A DNA stretch of 64,000 nucleotides from Syntrophomonadaceae bacterium (GCA_012840385.1 DULK01000078.1:62001-126000), one strand, 5' to 3'; shown: positions 28,756 to 38,393, numbered from the stretch's first letter. The notes: generated by a model not told the origin, from the letters alone. Made by a program: numbers and translations.

Positions 28756-31563
28756 TTAGGTTGGGATCTTCGTTTCGTGTTCACGGACTACAGCGTAACA
28801 TCGCCTGCAGAGGGTCGGGTGCTCGCCAAAAGTACCCACCGATTCATCGTAAAGCCAGCACCTGGTGCATTTCTGCCCGCCGGCCCTCTCCACATGAATT
28901 TTCAGGGCATAGTCTTCCGCACTTACCGCCGCCGCAGGAGCAGCCTCCCAGATTTCGTGAAGCTTGAATCCCGATACGATTAATAGTCTGGCGAGTTCAC
29001 CCTCAAACTCCCGTAAAAACGCATGTGTTTCCTCGTTTTCCGGGTAGATCGAAACGAAAGCCTCCGTGGAGGGTCCGATCAGTTTCTGTCTTCTTGCCTC
29101 TTCCAGGATTCCGGTGATCTTTTCTCTGAGGCCTATAATCCGTTCCCACTTGTTCTCCAGTTCCTTATCCAAATAACGACGGTTCACCTCCGGCCACGAC
29201 GCCATGTGGATGCTCTCCCAGCGCTCTTTGGCCCGGGGAAGATAACCCCAGATCTCTTCGGTGGTAAAGCTTAATATCGGAGCGAGCATCCTGGCAAGCA
29301 CATGGCAGGTTTCATATAAAACCGTCTGGATGCTGCGTCGCTCACGGCTGTCTGAAGAGGAACAATATAATGTGTCCTTAGTGACGTCCAGATAGAAAGA
29401 ACTCAGATCAACCACACAGAAATTGGCGACCGCATGATAAACCACATGGAATTCGTAGTTCTCGTATGCCTTTGTCACCCGCTGGAGCAGTTTGTGGAGT
29501 TTCAACAGGGCATACCTGTCAAGCAGACTTAAATCCTCGTAGTGAAGAGCATCCCGGGATGGGTCAAAGTCGTAAAGGTTTCCCAGCATGAAACGGAAGG
29601 TGTTGCGAATCTTCCGGTATGCGTCCGTAAGCTGGGACATAATGTTCTGAGAAACAGCCACATCGCTCCTGTAATCGGCGGAGGAAACCCAGAGCCGGAG
29701 GAGATCGGCACCGAATTTCTCGATCAGATCGTGGGGATCTATGACATTTCCTACAGATTTGGACATCTTCCGGCCCTCTTCATCCACCACAAACCCGTGT
29801 GTCAAAACCGCCCTGTACGGGGCAGTACCCCTGGTTGCCACCGAAGTACAAAGGGATGAGTTAAACCATCCCCGGTGCTGGTCACTGCCTTCAAGGTAGA
29901 GGTCGGCCGGCCACCGCAGTTCGGGGCGCCGATCGCAGACCGCAACGTGGCTGGAACCGGAGTCAAACCAGACATCCATCGTATCCGTTTCTTTTCGGAA
30001 ATGGTTCCCCTTACACTTGGGACAGCTGAAATCCGGTGGCAGCAGTTCCTGGGCTGAGCGCTCAAACCACACACCTGAACCATAACGTCGGAACAGCTTC
30101 TGGAGCCAGCCTATTGTTTCGTCGTTGATAATGATCTCCTCGCAATCATTGCAATAAAAGATGGGAATGGGAACTCCCCAGACACGCTGCCTGGAGATGC
30201 ACCAATCCTCGCGTTCGGCCACCATATTATGAATACGTTCCTTACCCCAAAACGGTATCCATTTTACTTCCTCAATGGCATCCAGAGCCTCTTTCCGGAA
30301 ACCCTCGATAGAAGCAAACCATTGTTCCGTTGCCCGGAACATCAAGGGCTCCTTGCATCGCCAGCAATGAGGATACTGGTGGGTGATTGTTTCCTGGTGA
30401 TACAAAAGGTTCCGTTTTTTCAACTCATCGATCACTTTGGCGTTGCCATCCCAGATGCTTACACCGGCCACAAAACCGGCCTCTTCAGTAAAGATTCCCT
30501 TGCCGTCAACCAGTGACACAACCGGGATGTTGTATCTCTGGCAAACCAGGAAGTCATCCATACCGTAGGCGGGAGCCGTGTGCACGGCACCGGTGCCCTG
30601 TTCCAAAGTGACGTGTTCACCCACCACCACCAGGGAATCCCGGTCATAGATGGGGTGTGCACAGAGCAGGCCCTCAAGCTGGCGTCCCTTCCAGGTACCC
30701 AGGATCTGGATGTCGGCTTCCGTTTTATCCTTTATGCCAAGCACCGGTCTTAAGAGTTCTTTGGCTACCAGTATTTTCAACCCGTCAAGATCCGCCATTA
30801 CATAGTCGTAAGCAGGGTGCAAACTGATTGCCATATTGCCAGGGATTGTCCATGGTGTGGTGGTCCAGATCAGAATAAAGGTTCGATCATCCACCGGAAA
30901 TAATCCCTTGCTGTCTTTGACCGGGAAAAGAACATAGATTGAGTCAGATTCGTCCTCATGGTATTCTACCTCGGCGTCGGCCAGAGCTGTCTCACAGTCA
31001 GTGCACCAGTAAACCGGTTTTAAACCTTTATAAATGAATCCCCGTTTGGCCATTTCACCGAAAACTCCGATCTGTACAGCCTCATAACCAGGTTCGAGAG
31101 TAAGATAGGGATGTTCCCAGTCCCCGAGGACTCCCAGGCGTTTAAACTCCTCCCGCTGAATATTCACATACTTGAGGGCGTATTCTTTACACATCCGGCG
31201 AAATTCGGAAGTGTCCACCTGATGGCGGTCAACTCCCAGGGCCTTTATAGCCTGCTGTTCGATGGGAAGGCCATGAGTATCCCATCCCGGTATGTAAGGA
31301 GCATCATACCCGGTCATTGCTTTGTATTTTACAATGATATCCTTCAGGATCTTGTTCAGGGTGTGCCCCAAATGAATATGGCCGTTGGCATAGGGAGGGC
31401 CGTCGTGCAGGATAAATTTCGGTTTTCCCCGAGACTGTTCCTGAATTCGCCGGTAAAGGTCGATTTCATCCCAATAGCGAAGAATTTCCGGTTCCTTTTT
31501 CGGCAAATTGGCACGCATGGGGAAGTCGGTCTGCGGTAAATTTAAAGTGGTTTTGTACTCCAT
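28756..31563 (-). CDS. ileS: Isoleucyl-tRNA synthetase
   Basis: Charges tRNA-Ile. The class I signature HIGH-type PPYANGHIHLGHTLNKILKD is near residue 56, the editing domain contains TTPWTIPGN, KMSKS appears as EGRKMSKSVGNVIDP near 600, and the C-terminal zinc finger CTRCWLYDES...CRRCY ends the protein. 935 residues, full length. The ATG at 31563 has GAGG seven bases upstream. A good sigma-A promoter lies 130 bases upstream, and the leader is too short for a T-box. Confidence 0.98.
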   Translation of the reverse strand: MEYKTTLNLPQTDFPMRANLPKKEPEILRYWDEIDLYRRIQEQSRGKPKFILHDGPPYANGHIHLGHTLNKILKDIIVKYKAMTGYDAPYIPGWDTHGLPIEQQAIKALGVDRHQVDTSEFRRMCKEYALKYVNIQREEFKRLGVLGDWEHPYLTLEPGYEAVQIGVFGEMAKRGFIYKGLKPVYWCTDCETALADAEVEYHEDESDSIYVLFPVKDSKGLFPVDDRTFILIWTTTPWTIPGNMAISLHPAYDYVMADLDGLKILVAKELLRPVLGIKDKTEADIQILGTWKGRQLEGLLCAHPIYDRDSLVVVGEHVTLEQGTGAVHTAPAYGMDDFLVCQRYNIPVVSLVDGKGIFTEEAGFVAGVSIWDGNAKVIDELKKRNLLYHQETITHQYPHCWRCKEPLMFRATEQWFASIEGFRKEALDAIEEVKWIPFWGKERIHNMVAEREDWCISRQRVWGVPIPIFYCNDCEEIIINDETIGWLQKLFRRYGSGVWFERSAQELLPPDFSCPKCKGNHFRKETDTMDVWFDSGSSHVAVCDRRPELRWPADLYLEGSDQHRGWFNSSLCTSVATRGTAPYRAVLTHGFVVDEEGRKMSKSVGNVIDPHDLIEKFGADLLRLWVSSADYRSDVAVSQNIMSQLTDAYRKIRNTFRFMLGNLYDFDPSRDALHYEDLSLLDRYALLKLHKLLQRVTKAYENYEFHVVYHAVANFCVVDLSSFYLDVTKDTLYCSSSDSRERRSIQTVLYETCHVLARMLAPILSFTTEEIWGYLPRAKERWESIHMASWPEVNRRYLDKELENKWERIIGLREKITGILEEARRQKLIGPSTEAFVSIYPENEETHAFLREFEGELARLLIVSGFKLHEIWEAAPAAAVSAEDYALKIHVERAGGQKCTRCWLYDESVGTFGEHPTLCRRCYAVVREHETKIPT

Positions 31564-31593
31564 CACTCCACCTCATTATATTGGCAAAATATG

Positions 31594-31621
31594 AACCTCT
31601 CACCTTCATGGGCGAGAGGTT
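31594..31621 (-). other. Hairpin in the ileS leader
   Basis: An 8-bp stem AACCTCTC/GAGAGGTT extends by two further pairs across a mismatch, with a loop of about six bases. On the minus strand it is followed by CATATTTTG rather than a clean T-run, so termination is doubtful. It lies about 30 bases ahead of the ileS start. Confidence 0.5.
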
Positions 31622-31693
31622 TTTATCCTAATCCTCCCACTCTTTGTTATCTGCTCATAAAACTTTATCTCTTTCATATTCAACTTTGAAGTA

Positions 31694-31722
31694 ATTATAC
31701 GGAATCTTACACTTTCCGTCAA
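31694..31722 (-). promoter_or_regulatory. Sigma-A promoter of ileS
   Basis: TTGACG (-35) and TATAAT (-10) are separated by exactly 17 bases on the minus strand, about 130 bases ahead of the ileS start. This is a near-consensus promoter. Confidence 0.88.
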
Positions 31723-31845
31723 GGATACCAAGATTTTATGCTCGTAAGGGTGTAACCCTGCTTTCAAAAGACTGCACTCAAAATACTTCAAGAAAACACG
31801 AAATGGGGATAGGGTTCTTCAGCAACATCTACCGTTACTGAAACG

Positions 31846-31880
31846 AACATCCTGCAGACTTTAGCGACAGGATGTTTTTT
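31846..31880 (+). terminator. Terminator-like hairpin (T-run on plus strand) after the NSS gene
   Basis: A perfect 9-bp stem AACATCCTG/CAGGATGTT with a 13-base loop is followed on the plus strand by six T. It sits 25 bases after the stop of the minus-strand transporter. On the minus strand the stem is preceded by six A and followed by CGTTTCAG, so it would terminate plus-strand transcripts better, although no plus-strand gene is seen here. Confidence 0.55.
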
Positions 31881-31904
31881 AACTTCAGATACTACAAACC
31901 CCGT

Positions 31905-33284
31905 TTAGAATTTAATAATGCCCAAACCACTCAGCAAAACGATAAAGATGGCAACAGGTGCCACATACCTTACAACAAAGGTGAACACGCTCATTACGGT
32001 TTGGTTATTCAAAATACCGTGGTTGGAGGCCTCATCAAGAATTACCTGTTTACCCAGCTTCCATCCGACAAACAGGCAGATAAAGATGCCTCCCACTGTC
32101 AGAAAGATGTTCGATGACAGGTAATCAAAGAGATCGAAAAAGGTTTTCCCGAATACCAGTGTTTTTGAAAGAACGCTCGTTGAAAGAGTAGCCAGAACCC
32201 CCACACCGCCCATAATAACAGCAGATACTACGGTAGCAGACGTTCGCGACCATTTCCACTGCTCTGTAAAATACGCAACCGGCACTTCCAGTAGAGAGAT
32301 CATCGCCCCCGTTGCGGCAATGGCACTCAGGATAAAGAATAACACCATGAAGATCTGACCGAAGGGCATCGCCTTAAAAACTGCCGGAATGGTAATGAAT
32401 AAGAGAGAAGCACCGGCTTCAGGTTTAAAACCAAAGGCGAAGACTGTTGGAAAAATCGCCAGGCCGGCCAGAATTGAAACCAGCGTATCCGACAAGGCGA
32501 CTCTGAGGGCATTGCGCGGGAGGTTTTCAGCATCGCCGATATAGCTCCCGTAAGTGGTCATGCACCCCATACCCACAGACAGTTTAAAGAATGCCAGACC
32601 CAGGGCCGAAAGAACAACCGCTCCCGTAATTTTTGACAAATCCGGTTTGAACAGGTAAACAACCCCTTTTACAGCACCCGGCAGAGTCAATGCCCTGATG
32701 TCGCAAATTACCAGCAGTACGAAGAGGATGGGAAGCAAGGTTTTGGTCATGCGCTCAATCCCATTCGTAACGCCAGCAATGATGATGATACTTACAACCA
32801 CCAGTACCACCCACTGCCAGAAGAGAGGACCCCACACCCCGGAAATGAAGCTAGAAAATACATTGGCCGTTTCAGTGGGTTTGATTGTGTTAAAAACACC
32901 CGAGGCGGATTTAAATATATATGAATACACCCAGCCGGCCACGTCGGTATAAAAGAACATGATCAGGAAAGCGGATAAAACCCCGATCACGCCGGTCAAG
33001 TACCAGGGTTTATTCGGTTCCAGTTTCTTAAATGCGCTTACACAGTTCGCCTTTGCCCTACGACCAATAATGAACTCGGAGATCATGACGGGCAGCCCGA
33101 TAAATAAAACACAAACCAGGTAAAGCAATACAAAAGCAGCCCCACCATTCTGCCCTGTCATGAAGGGAAACTTCCAGATATTGCCTAATCCAACTGCCGA
33201 GCCCAGGGTGGCTGCCAGAACTCCTAGACTCGTTGTAAAGCTTTCTCTCTTGGTATAAGTTGACAGTTCAGTTTTGATGTTCAT
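31905..33284 (-). CDS. Sodium-dependent neurotransmitter:sodium symporter (NSS/SNF) family transporter
   Basis: 459 residues with about 11 hydrophobic membrane segments. The TM1 sodium and substrate site reads LGSAVGLGNIWKFPFMTGQNGG near residue 28, the NSS signature. Bacterial relatives (LeuT, MhsT, TnaT) import amino acids, often hydrophobic ones, with sodium; the substrate here cannot be told. Bacterial NSS proteins with 11 segments resemble MhsT. It is preceded by GGAGGGATCCC and appears monocistronic, lying between the nucleoside importer and ileS. Confidence 0.93.
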   Translation of the reverse strand: MNIKTELSTYTKRESFTTSLGVLAATLGSAVGLGNIWKFPFMTGQNGGAAFVLLYLVCVLFIGLPVMISEFIIGRRAKANCVSAFKKLEPNKPWYLTGVIGVLSAFLIMFFYTDVAGWVYSYIFKSASGVFNTIKPTETANVFSSFISGVWGPLFWQWVVLVVVSIIIIAGVTNGIERMTKTLLPILFVLLVICDIRALTLPGAVKGVVYLFKPDLSKITGAVVLSALGLAFFKLSVGMGCMTTYGSYIGDAENLPRNALRVALSDTLVSILAGLAIFPTVFAFGFKPEAGASLLFITIPAVFKAMPFGQIFMVLFFILSAIAATGAMISLLEVPVAYFTEQWKWSRTSATVVSAVIMGGVGVLATLSTSVLSKTLVFGKTFFDLFDYLSSNIFLTVGGIFICLFVGWKLGKQVILDEASNHGILNNQTVMSVFTFVVRYVAPVAIFIVLLSGLGIIKF

Positions 33285-33446
33285 GGGATCCCTCCTAATT
33301 CGTTAGTTAATGGAAATGGAATAATTATGGTGAACTACCTGATATTGTACCGCTTGAAAATAATGCATTTTTCATTCATTCAACATTTCTCTAAATTCCT
33401 GCTTATTTCGCAGCCATGTGATATTTTTTACAATAGAGTTCAGCCC

Positions 33447-34376
33447 TTACCTTTCCTCTCTTTCAAAAGGAAGTCCAAGCGCCGCCGGGGCTCCCACTCG
33501 AAGCCGCCGGTTACTGGATGTAACCAGTATCAGTACAAGGATTGTAAACAGGTAAGGGAGCATCTTCAAGTAGAAGGGTGAAACGGTGATCCCGACCGCC
33601 TGTAAACGGAATCCAAGGGCCTCGATGCCACCGAAGAGGTACGCTCCCAGCATAGCTCTAAGAGGATCCCAGGTTGCAAAGATTACAAGGGCCACTGCAA
33701 TCCATCCCCTTCCTGCCGTCATGTTCTCAAGCCATGATGGAGCATAAGCAAGGGAAAGATAAGCCCCTCCGATTCCTGCCAGAACTCCCCCCAGGCATAC
33801 GGCTGAATACCTGATCCTGTTGACGTTCAAGCCTGCGGCGTCGGTTGCGCCCGGATTTTCTCCCGCAGCCCTGAGGTTCAGGCCGGACGGTGTTTGATAA
33901 AGGTAGTACCAGTAGAAGGGCACTAATAGATAGGTAAGATAAACCAGGACATCATGTTGAAAAAGAATCTTCCCTATCAATGGAATGTGGCTTAAAAATC
34001 CCAGTTCAAAGCTTTCAAAAGGTGATGGAACCGGTATGCCGATCATGTTCTTTCCCAGATAAGCACTGAGACCTGTTCCAAATATAGTTAGAGCAAGTCC
34101 GCTGACAACCTGGTTCGCCCGCAAGCTGACGGTCAGAACGGCATGGATGAGAGCCATAAGACCACCTGCAACCATCGCTGCCAGCAAACCCAACCAGTGG
34201 TTGCTGCTATGCACCGTTACAATAAGGCCGCTCACCGCCCCGACCAGCATCATCCCCTCCACACCCAGATTTAAAACTCCTGCCCTTTCCGCAAACAATT
34301 CACCTAATGTGGCATAAAGGATCGGCGTTCCTGCCGTTACTGCCGCAGCAAGAACTGATACCGCAACAGATTCCAT
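33447..34376 (-). CDS. BMP-type nucleoside ABC importer, permease (NupQ-like)
   Basis: 309 residues, eight or so membrane segments, with the BPD_transp_2 pattern ERAGVLNLGVEGMMLVGA near residue 30 and NLRAAGENPGATDAAGLNVNRIRY near 165, the cytoplasmic coupling loop. It is the second permease of the importer and lies last in the operon, one base after the first permease. Homology with Bacillus NupQ/YufQ suggests uptake of guanosine or other nucleosides. Confidence 0.9.
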   Translation of the reverse strand: MESVAVSVLAAAVTAGTPILYATLGELFAERAGVLNLGVEGMMLVGAVSGLIVTVHSSNHWLGLLAAMVAGGLMALIHAVLTVSLRANQVVSGLALTIFGTGLSAYLGKNMIGIPVPSPFESFELGFLSHIPLIGKILFQHDVLVYLTYLLVPFYWYYLYQTPSGLNLRAAGENPGATDAAGLNVNRIRYSAVCLGGVLAGIGGAYLSLAYAPSWLENMTAGRGWIAVALVIFATWDPLRAMLGAYLFGGIEALGFRLQAVGITVSPFYLKMLPYLFTILVLILVTSSNRRLRVGAPAALGLPFEREER

Positions 34377-34377
34377 C

Positions 34378-35472
34378 TTACTGATCGTTCCTCCTTTCCA
34401 CCAAACAAATGCGATAACGGGTCAGTATTTCTCCCGCCAGCACAAAGAAAAGGATCGACCCTTGCAGTATGGATACGGTTGCTGCTGGAAGCCCGGCAGA
34501 CTGCATGGTGTAACCACCTACCAGAAAGCCACCAAAGAGGAATGAAACCACCATAATCGCCCACGGGTTTAATTTGCCAAGCCAGGCAACAATGATAGCC
34601 GTGTAGCCATAACCGGGAGAAATGGATTCCTGGAGACGGTGCGTTATCCCGGCCACTTCACAATAACCGGCAAGGCCGCTTAATCCCCCGCTGAGCATCA
34701 TGACCAGAAGGATGTTTTTTACGACATTTATCCCGGCGTATTTCGCCGCCTTTTGGCTTTCACCGATGATGCGGATCTCATAACCCCAAACAGTGTGCTT
34801 CAGAATGATGTGGACAACAACCGCGGCCGCCAAAGCAAGAAACACCCCGGCATGGATTCTTGTATTTCCCAGGCTTGGAAGGGTGGCAGCATCGGAAAAC
34901 TGTGCGGTAAGGGGGAAATTATAGCCCTGCGGGTCACGCCAGTGCCCGTAAACCAGCGAATCCACCCAGAGAATGGCCACATAATTAAGCATCAGTGTTG
35001 TGAGAGTCTCATTAACGCCAAGGAGAGCCCGTGGTATAGCCGGCAGCAGCCCCCAGAGAGCTCCGCCGGCAAACCCGGCTAAAAACATCCCCGGCATTAC
35101 CAGGTATGCCGGAGCGTGGGGAAAGGAAAGAGCCACCCAGCTGGCGGCAAAGGCCCCCATATAAAACTGGCCTTCTGCTCCAATGTTCCAAAGCAGCATG
35201 CGGAATGCCAGCGCCACCGCCAAACCCGTCATCAATAAAGGAATGGCATTGACTACGCATTCCGAAAGACCAAAAACGGAACCAAACGCCCCCTTAAACA
35301 TGACACCATAAACCTTCCAGGGATCGTTTCCTGTCAGACTGAGAAACACCGCTCCTACGAGTAACGCCAGAACAATAGAGATAAAGGGGATAAACAGAGA
35401 GATCCATGGTGATACATGAATCTGTTTTTCGACTCTGAGTCCAAAGCGATTTGCTAACCAGCTATTGATCAT
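34378..35472 (-). CDS. BMP-type nucleoside ABC importer, permease (NupP-like)
   Basis: 364 residues, hydrophobic, with the BPD_transp_2 family pattern: LLMTGLAVALAFRMLLWNIGAEGQFYMGA near residue 80 and IRIIGESQKAAKYAGINVVKN near 235 (coupling loop). It overlaps the upstream ATPase gene by four bases and forms the heterodimeric channel with the following permease. Corresponds to NupP/YufP of Bacillus. Confidence 0.9.
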   Translation of the reverse strand: MINSWLANRFGLRVEKQIHVSPWISLFIPFISIVLALLVGAVFLSLTGNDPWKVYGVMFKGAFGSVFGLSECVVNAIPLLMTGLAVALAFRMLLWNIGAEGQFYMGAFAASWVALSFPHAPAYLVMPGMFLAGFAGGALWGLLPAIPRALLGVNETLTTLMLNYVAILWVDSLVYGHWRDPQGYNFPLTAQFSDAATLPSLGNTRIHAGVFLALAAAVVVHIILKHTVWGYEIRIIGESQKAAKYAGINVVKNILLVMMLSGGLSGLAGYCEVAGITHRLQESISPGYGYTAIIVAWLGKLNPWAIMVVSFLFGGFLVGGYTMQSAGLPAATVSILQGSILFFVLAGEILTRYRICLVERRNDQ

Positions 35473-36998
35473 GCTCTCCTGCCCTCCATTGCCAGACTAC
35501 CAACCATCATCAGGCCCAGTTTCTCGATCTCTGCCTCTCGGGTAGAAACAACACCCATCAGTTCACCCCGGAAAAGGACCGCAATCCGGTCCGACAGGGT
35601 GAGAAGCTCTTCGAGATCCTCGGACATCAAGAGGATGGCTGTTCCGGCATTGGAGAGTTCAATCAGCAAGCGGTATACTGCCTCAGTAGCACCGATATCC
35701 AGTCCACGCACCGGGTATGAAGCAACAAGCAGCTTAGGCTGTAAAGATATCTCACGAGCCAGGAGGAGGCGCTGCAGGTTGCCCCCTGATAACATCCTGA
35801 TAGGATAGCTCAGGTCTGAAACCTGAATGTTGAACTCGGATACCAGGCGACTGGCCTTTTCTCCCACTACGCGGTGATTTAAAAAAGAACCCCGCCTGAT
35901 TGGCGGCTTACGGTAGTCTTTCAGAATCACGTTATCATAAAGATTCATGTTGGGAACCAGTCCCGTGCCCAGGCGATCTTCTGGAACACTGCCGACCCCC
36001 GCTTCAATAAAACGGGAGGCGGGTTGATTTGTGAGATCCTGGCCTCCGACAATAATCCTCCCACCGGCAACAGGCCTGAGGCCGGTGATGGCCTCTGCCA
36101 ACTCCCTCTGACCGTTGCCTGCTATGCCGGCAATGCCCAATATTTCTCCGGCATGCACCTCCAACGAGAGATATTTGAGGGCAGGAATACCCCGGTCACC
36201 AATAACGCTGATCCCCTCCAGACGCAAAACGGTGGGACCGATGTCATGAGAACGATTTGCCGTACTGAAAAGAACATCTCTTTCCACCATCATCCTGGTC
36301 AGCTCTCGCTCATCCACATCTTTCTTAAAGACTGTTCCCACGTTGCTGCCCTTCCTGAGGACAGTGATGCGGTCAGCCACTTCCATAACTTCCTGCAATT
36401 TATGTGTTATCAATATAATTGAACGACCGCTATCGGCCATTTGACGCAGTGTCTGAAAGAGTTCTCTGACATTCTGAGGGGTTAAAACAGCCGTGGGTTC
36501 ATCCAGGATTAGGACATCGGCACCCCGATAAAGGAGCTTCAGGATTTCGATGCGCTGCTTCTCTCCTACCGATAACTGCCATACCTTAGCCCAGGGATCG
36601 ATAGTTATTCCGTAGCTTTGCGCGAACCGGGCGATTCTATCGGCGAATTCCTTGCGATTTAAATAAAACTGCAGCCTGCCTGTTGTACCAAGGACAATAT
36701 TTTCAGCCACACTGAAGGGCTCTACCAGGCGAAAGTGCTGGTGCACCATCCCTATTCCGTGCTCCAGGGCTTCCCGCGGCGAACGCAGGTTAACCTTTTT
36801 CCCCCGGATGCGGATCTCGCCGCTATCGGGCCGGTAGAAACCGCTCAGGATACTCATCAGGGTGCTTTTGCCGGCTCCGTTCTCCCCCAACAGGGCATGG
36901 ATTTCCCCCCTGTAAACCTGAAAGTTCACTTTATAGTTTGCCGTGATACCGGGAAATCGTTTGGTTATCGACCGCATATCCACCAGGACCTCGGACAC
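35469..36998 (-). CDS. BMP-type nucleoside ABC importer, duplicated ATP-binding protein (NupO-like)
   Basis: Two ABC domains in one chain of 509 residues. The first is complete: Walker A LLGENGAGKST, signature LSVGEKQRIEILK, Walker B VLILDEPTAVLTP. The second is degenerate, as is usual for this family: GIAGNGQRE replaces Walker A and LLVASYPVRGLDIG replaces Walker B, with signature LSGGNLQRLLLA. The longer reading to 37049 is unlikely; the GTG at 36998 has AGGAGG seven bases upstream. It couples to the two permeases downstream. Confidence 0.93.
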   Translation of the reverse strand: MSEVLVDMRSITKRFPGITANYKVNFQVYRGEIHALLGENGAGKSTLMSILSGFYRPDSGEIRIRGKKVNLRSPREALEHGIGMVHQHFRLVEPFSVAENIVLGTTGRLQFYLNRKEFADRIARFAQSYGITIDPWAKVWQLSVGEKQRIEILKLLYRGADVLILDEPTAVLTPQNVRELFQTLRQMADSGRSIILITHKLQEVMEVADRITVLRKGSNVGTVFKKDVDERELTRMMVERDVLFSTANRSHDIGPTVLRLEGISVIGDRGIPALKYLSLEVHAGEILGIAGIAGNGQRELAEAITGLRPVAGGRIIVGGQDLTNQPASRFIEAGVGSVPEDRLGTGLVPNMNLYDNVILKDYRKPPIRRGSFLNHRVVGEKASRLVSEFNIQVSDLSYPIRMLSGGNLQRLLLAREISLQPKLLVASYPVRGLDIGATEAVYRLLIELSNAGTAILLMSEDLEELLTLSDRIAVLFRGELMGVVSTREAEIEKLGLMMVGSLAMEGRRA

Positions 36999-37072
36999 TG
37001 CTAAACCTCCTAAAAATCCGGTTGCTGGCAGCAGGAGTTCTGCCAGCAACCATCCATTCCATTATTTCTCAG

Positions 37073-38185
37073 TTATTTCTTAGCGGGAATGGTACCCTGT
37101 ACCCCTTCTACGAACCAGTCGAAGCTGAGCATGGCCTGGTCGGTCATCCTTTCCCCATCCTTGACCCTTATCTCACCCTTCTGGTCCTTGATGGGGCCTG
37201 TGAACACATCCCATTTACCAGATACAATTAATTGTTTCTTCTCTTCAACAAGCTTCCTGACATCTTCCGGTACAGCCTTGCTGAATGGTGCCAGTCCTAC
37301 AACCCCGTCCGACATTGGTCCCCAATACTGGCTGCTCTTCCACTTGCCTTCCTTGATCTCATTAATTACTTTCACGTAATAAGGACCCCAGTTCCAAACC
37401 GGTGCCGTTAAGAAAGCCTTCGGGGCATACTTCGACATATCGCTGTTATAACCGATACCGTAGGCACCCTTTTCCTCCGCAGCCTGCATCGGACCTGGCG
37501 AATCCTGGTGCTGCGTGATAATGTCGCACCCCTGCTCAAGCAGACTTTTTGCAGCATCTTTTTCCAGGGCCGGGTTTAGCCAGGTATTGGTCCAGACCAC
37601 ATTGACAGTGGCCTTGGGATTGACTGCACGCACCCCAAGGGTAAAGGCGTTAATTCCCCTTACCACCTCGGGAATCGGAAAAGCTGCCACATAGCCGATT
37701 TTGTTTGTCTTCGTCATCTTGCCGGCTACAATTCCGGAGAGATAGCGGGCCTGGTACATTCGCCCGAAGTAAGTACCTACGTTTGGTGCTGTTTTATATC
37801 CGGAGCAATGCAGGAAAATAATGTTAGGGTACTTCTTGGCGACGTTGATTATCCCATCCATATAGCCGAAACTTGTGGCAAAAATAACCTTGTACCCTTC
37901 CTGCACAAGCTGAGTTGCCACCTTTTCGCCGTCAACCTCAGGCACTTTTTCGACTATTTTCGTCTCAATATCGGGAACGTGCTGCTCCAGGTACTTACGC
38001 CCCTGCTCATGAGCGTAAGTCCAACCTGCATCGCCAACCGGACCTATGTAAATGAAAGCCACCTTCAGCTTTTCTTTTCCTTCACTGGAGGTAGGCTGGG
38101 TCGTTGACTTGCCGCATCCCATTAACCCCATAGTCAGGATAAAAATTAAAAGAACCCAAAAAGCAACTCTTCTTAATTTAAGCAT
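37073..38185 (-). CDS. BMP family nucleoside-binding lipoprotein
   Basis: 370-residue solute-binding protein of the basic membrane protein (PnrA/BmpA) family. A lipoprotein signal peptide (basic MLKLRR, hydrophobic core, lipobox LMGC at Cys24) is followed by VAFIYIGPVGDAGWTYAHEQG, the nucleoside-binding N-terminal strand, and later HQDSPGPMQAAEEKG. It is the first gene of the importer operon and has GGAGGG seven bases ahead of the ATG. Signal peptidase II (lspA) is also encoded in this window. Confidence 0.94.
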   Translation of the reverse strand: MLKLRRVAFWVLLIFILTMGLMGCGKSTTQPTSSEGKEKLKVAFIYIGPVGDAGWTYAHEQGRKYLEQHVPDIETKIVEKVPEVDGEKVATQLVQEGYKVIFATSFGYMDGIINVAKKYPNIIFLHCSGYKTAPNVGTYFGRMYQARYLSGIVAGKMTKTNKIGYVAAFPIPEVVRGINAFTLGVRAVNPKATVNVVWTNTWLNPALEKDAAKSLLEQGCDIITQHQDSPGPMQAAEEKGAYGIGYNSDMSKYAPKAFLTAPVWNWGPYYVKVINEIKEGKWKSSQYWGPMSDGVVGLAPFSKAVPEDVRKLVEEKKQLIVSGKWDVFTGPIKDQKGEIRVKDGERMTDQAMLSFDWFVEGVQGTIPAKK

Positions 38186-38241
38186 TTTTTAACCCTCCGT
38201 AGCCCTCCATATGTTATTGACCTCATATTTACAAGGCGCTT

Positions 38242-38293
38242 AAACCTAACAGGCTCTCACCTCCAACGCCACGCAACAACCCGGGTTAGGTTT
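38242..38293 (-). other. Predicted stem-loop element in the BMP importer leader
   Basis: On the minus strand AAACCTAAC pairs perfectly with GTTAGGTTT (9 bp), enclosing 34 bases (38251-38284) that include GGAGGTGAGAG and a CCGGG. The plus strand contains a 10-base palindrome AACCCGGGTT at its 3' boundary. The layout suggests a leader RNA or operator, but it does not fit the purine riboswitch pattern, and I cannot match it to a named class. Confidence 0.4.
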
Positions 38294-38365
38294 GATAGAT
38301 TTAATTTCCTTACAAGAACACAACTCGATCCGGATCAATTAAATTAAAAAATAAACAAAAAAACA

Positions 38366-38393
38366 AATATAAAATTTCTATAAAGTTCGACAA
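38366..38393 (-). promoter_or_regulatory. Candidate promoter for the BMP importer operon
   Basis: TTGTCG (-35) and TATATT (-10) are separated by 16 bases in an A+T-rich stretch. Transcription would run through the stem-loop element at 38242-38293 before the binding-protein gene. Confidence 0.4.

Larger units (their letters stand above)
31564..31904. other. Intergenic region between NSS transporter and ileS
   Basis: About 340 bases with no supportable gene. It contains a strong minus-strand promoter for ileS (31694-31722), a hairpin in the ileS leader (31594-31621) and a terminator-shaped hairpin whose T-run points along the plus strand (31846-31880). I looked for a T-box sequence (AGGGTGGNACCGCG) on the minus strand and did not find one. 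Confidence 0.6.

Noticed and set aside
31606-31791. 61-codon minus ORF upstream of ileS
   Set aside because: It runs through the ileS promoter and leader hairpin and has no ribosome-binding site.
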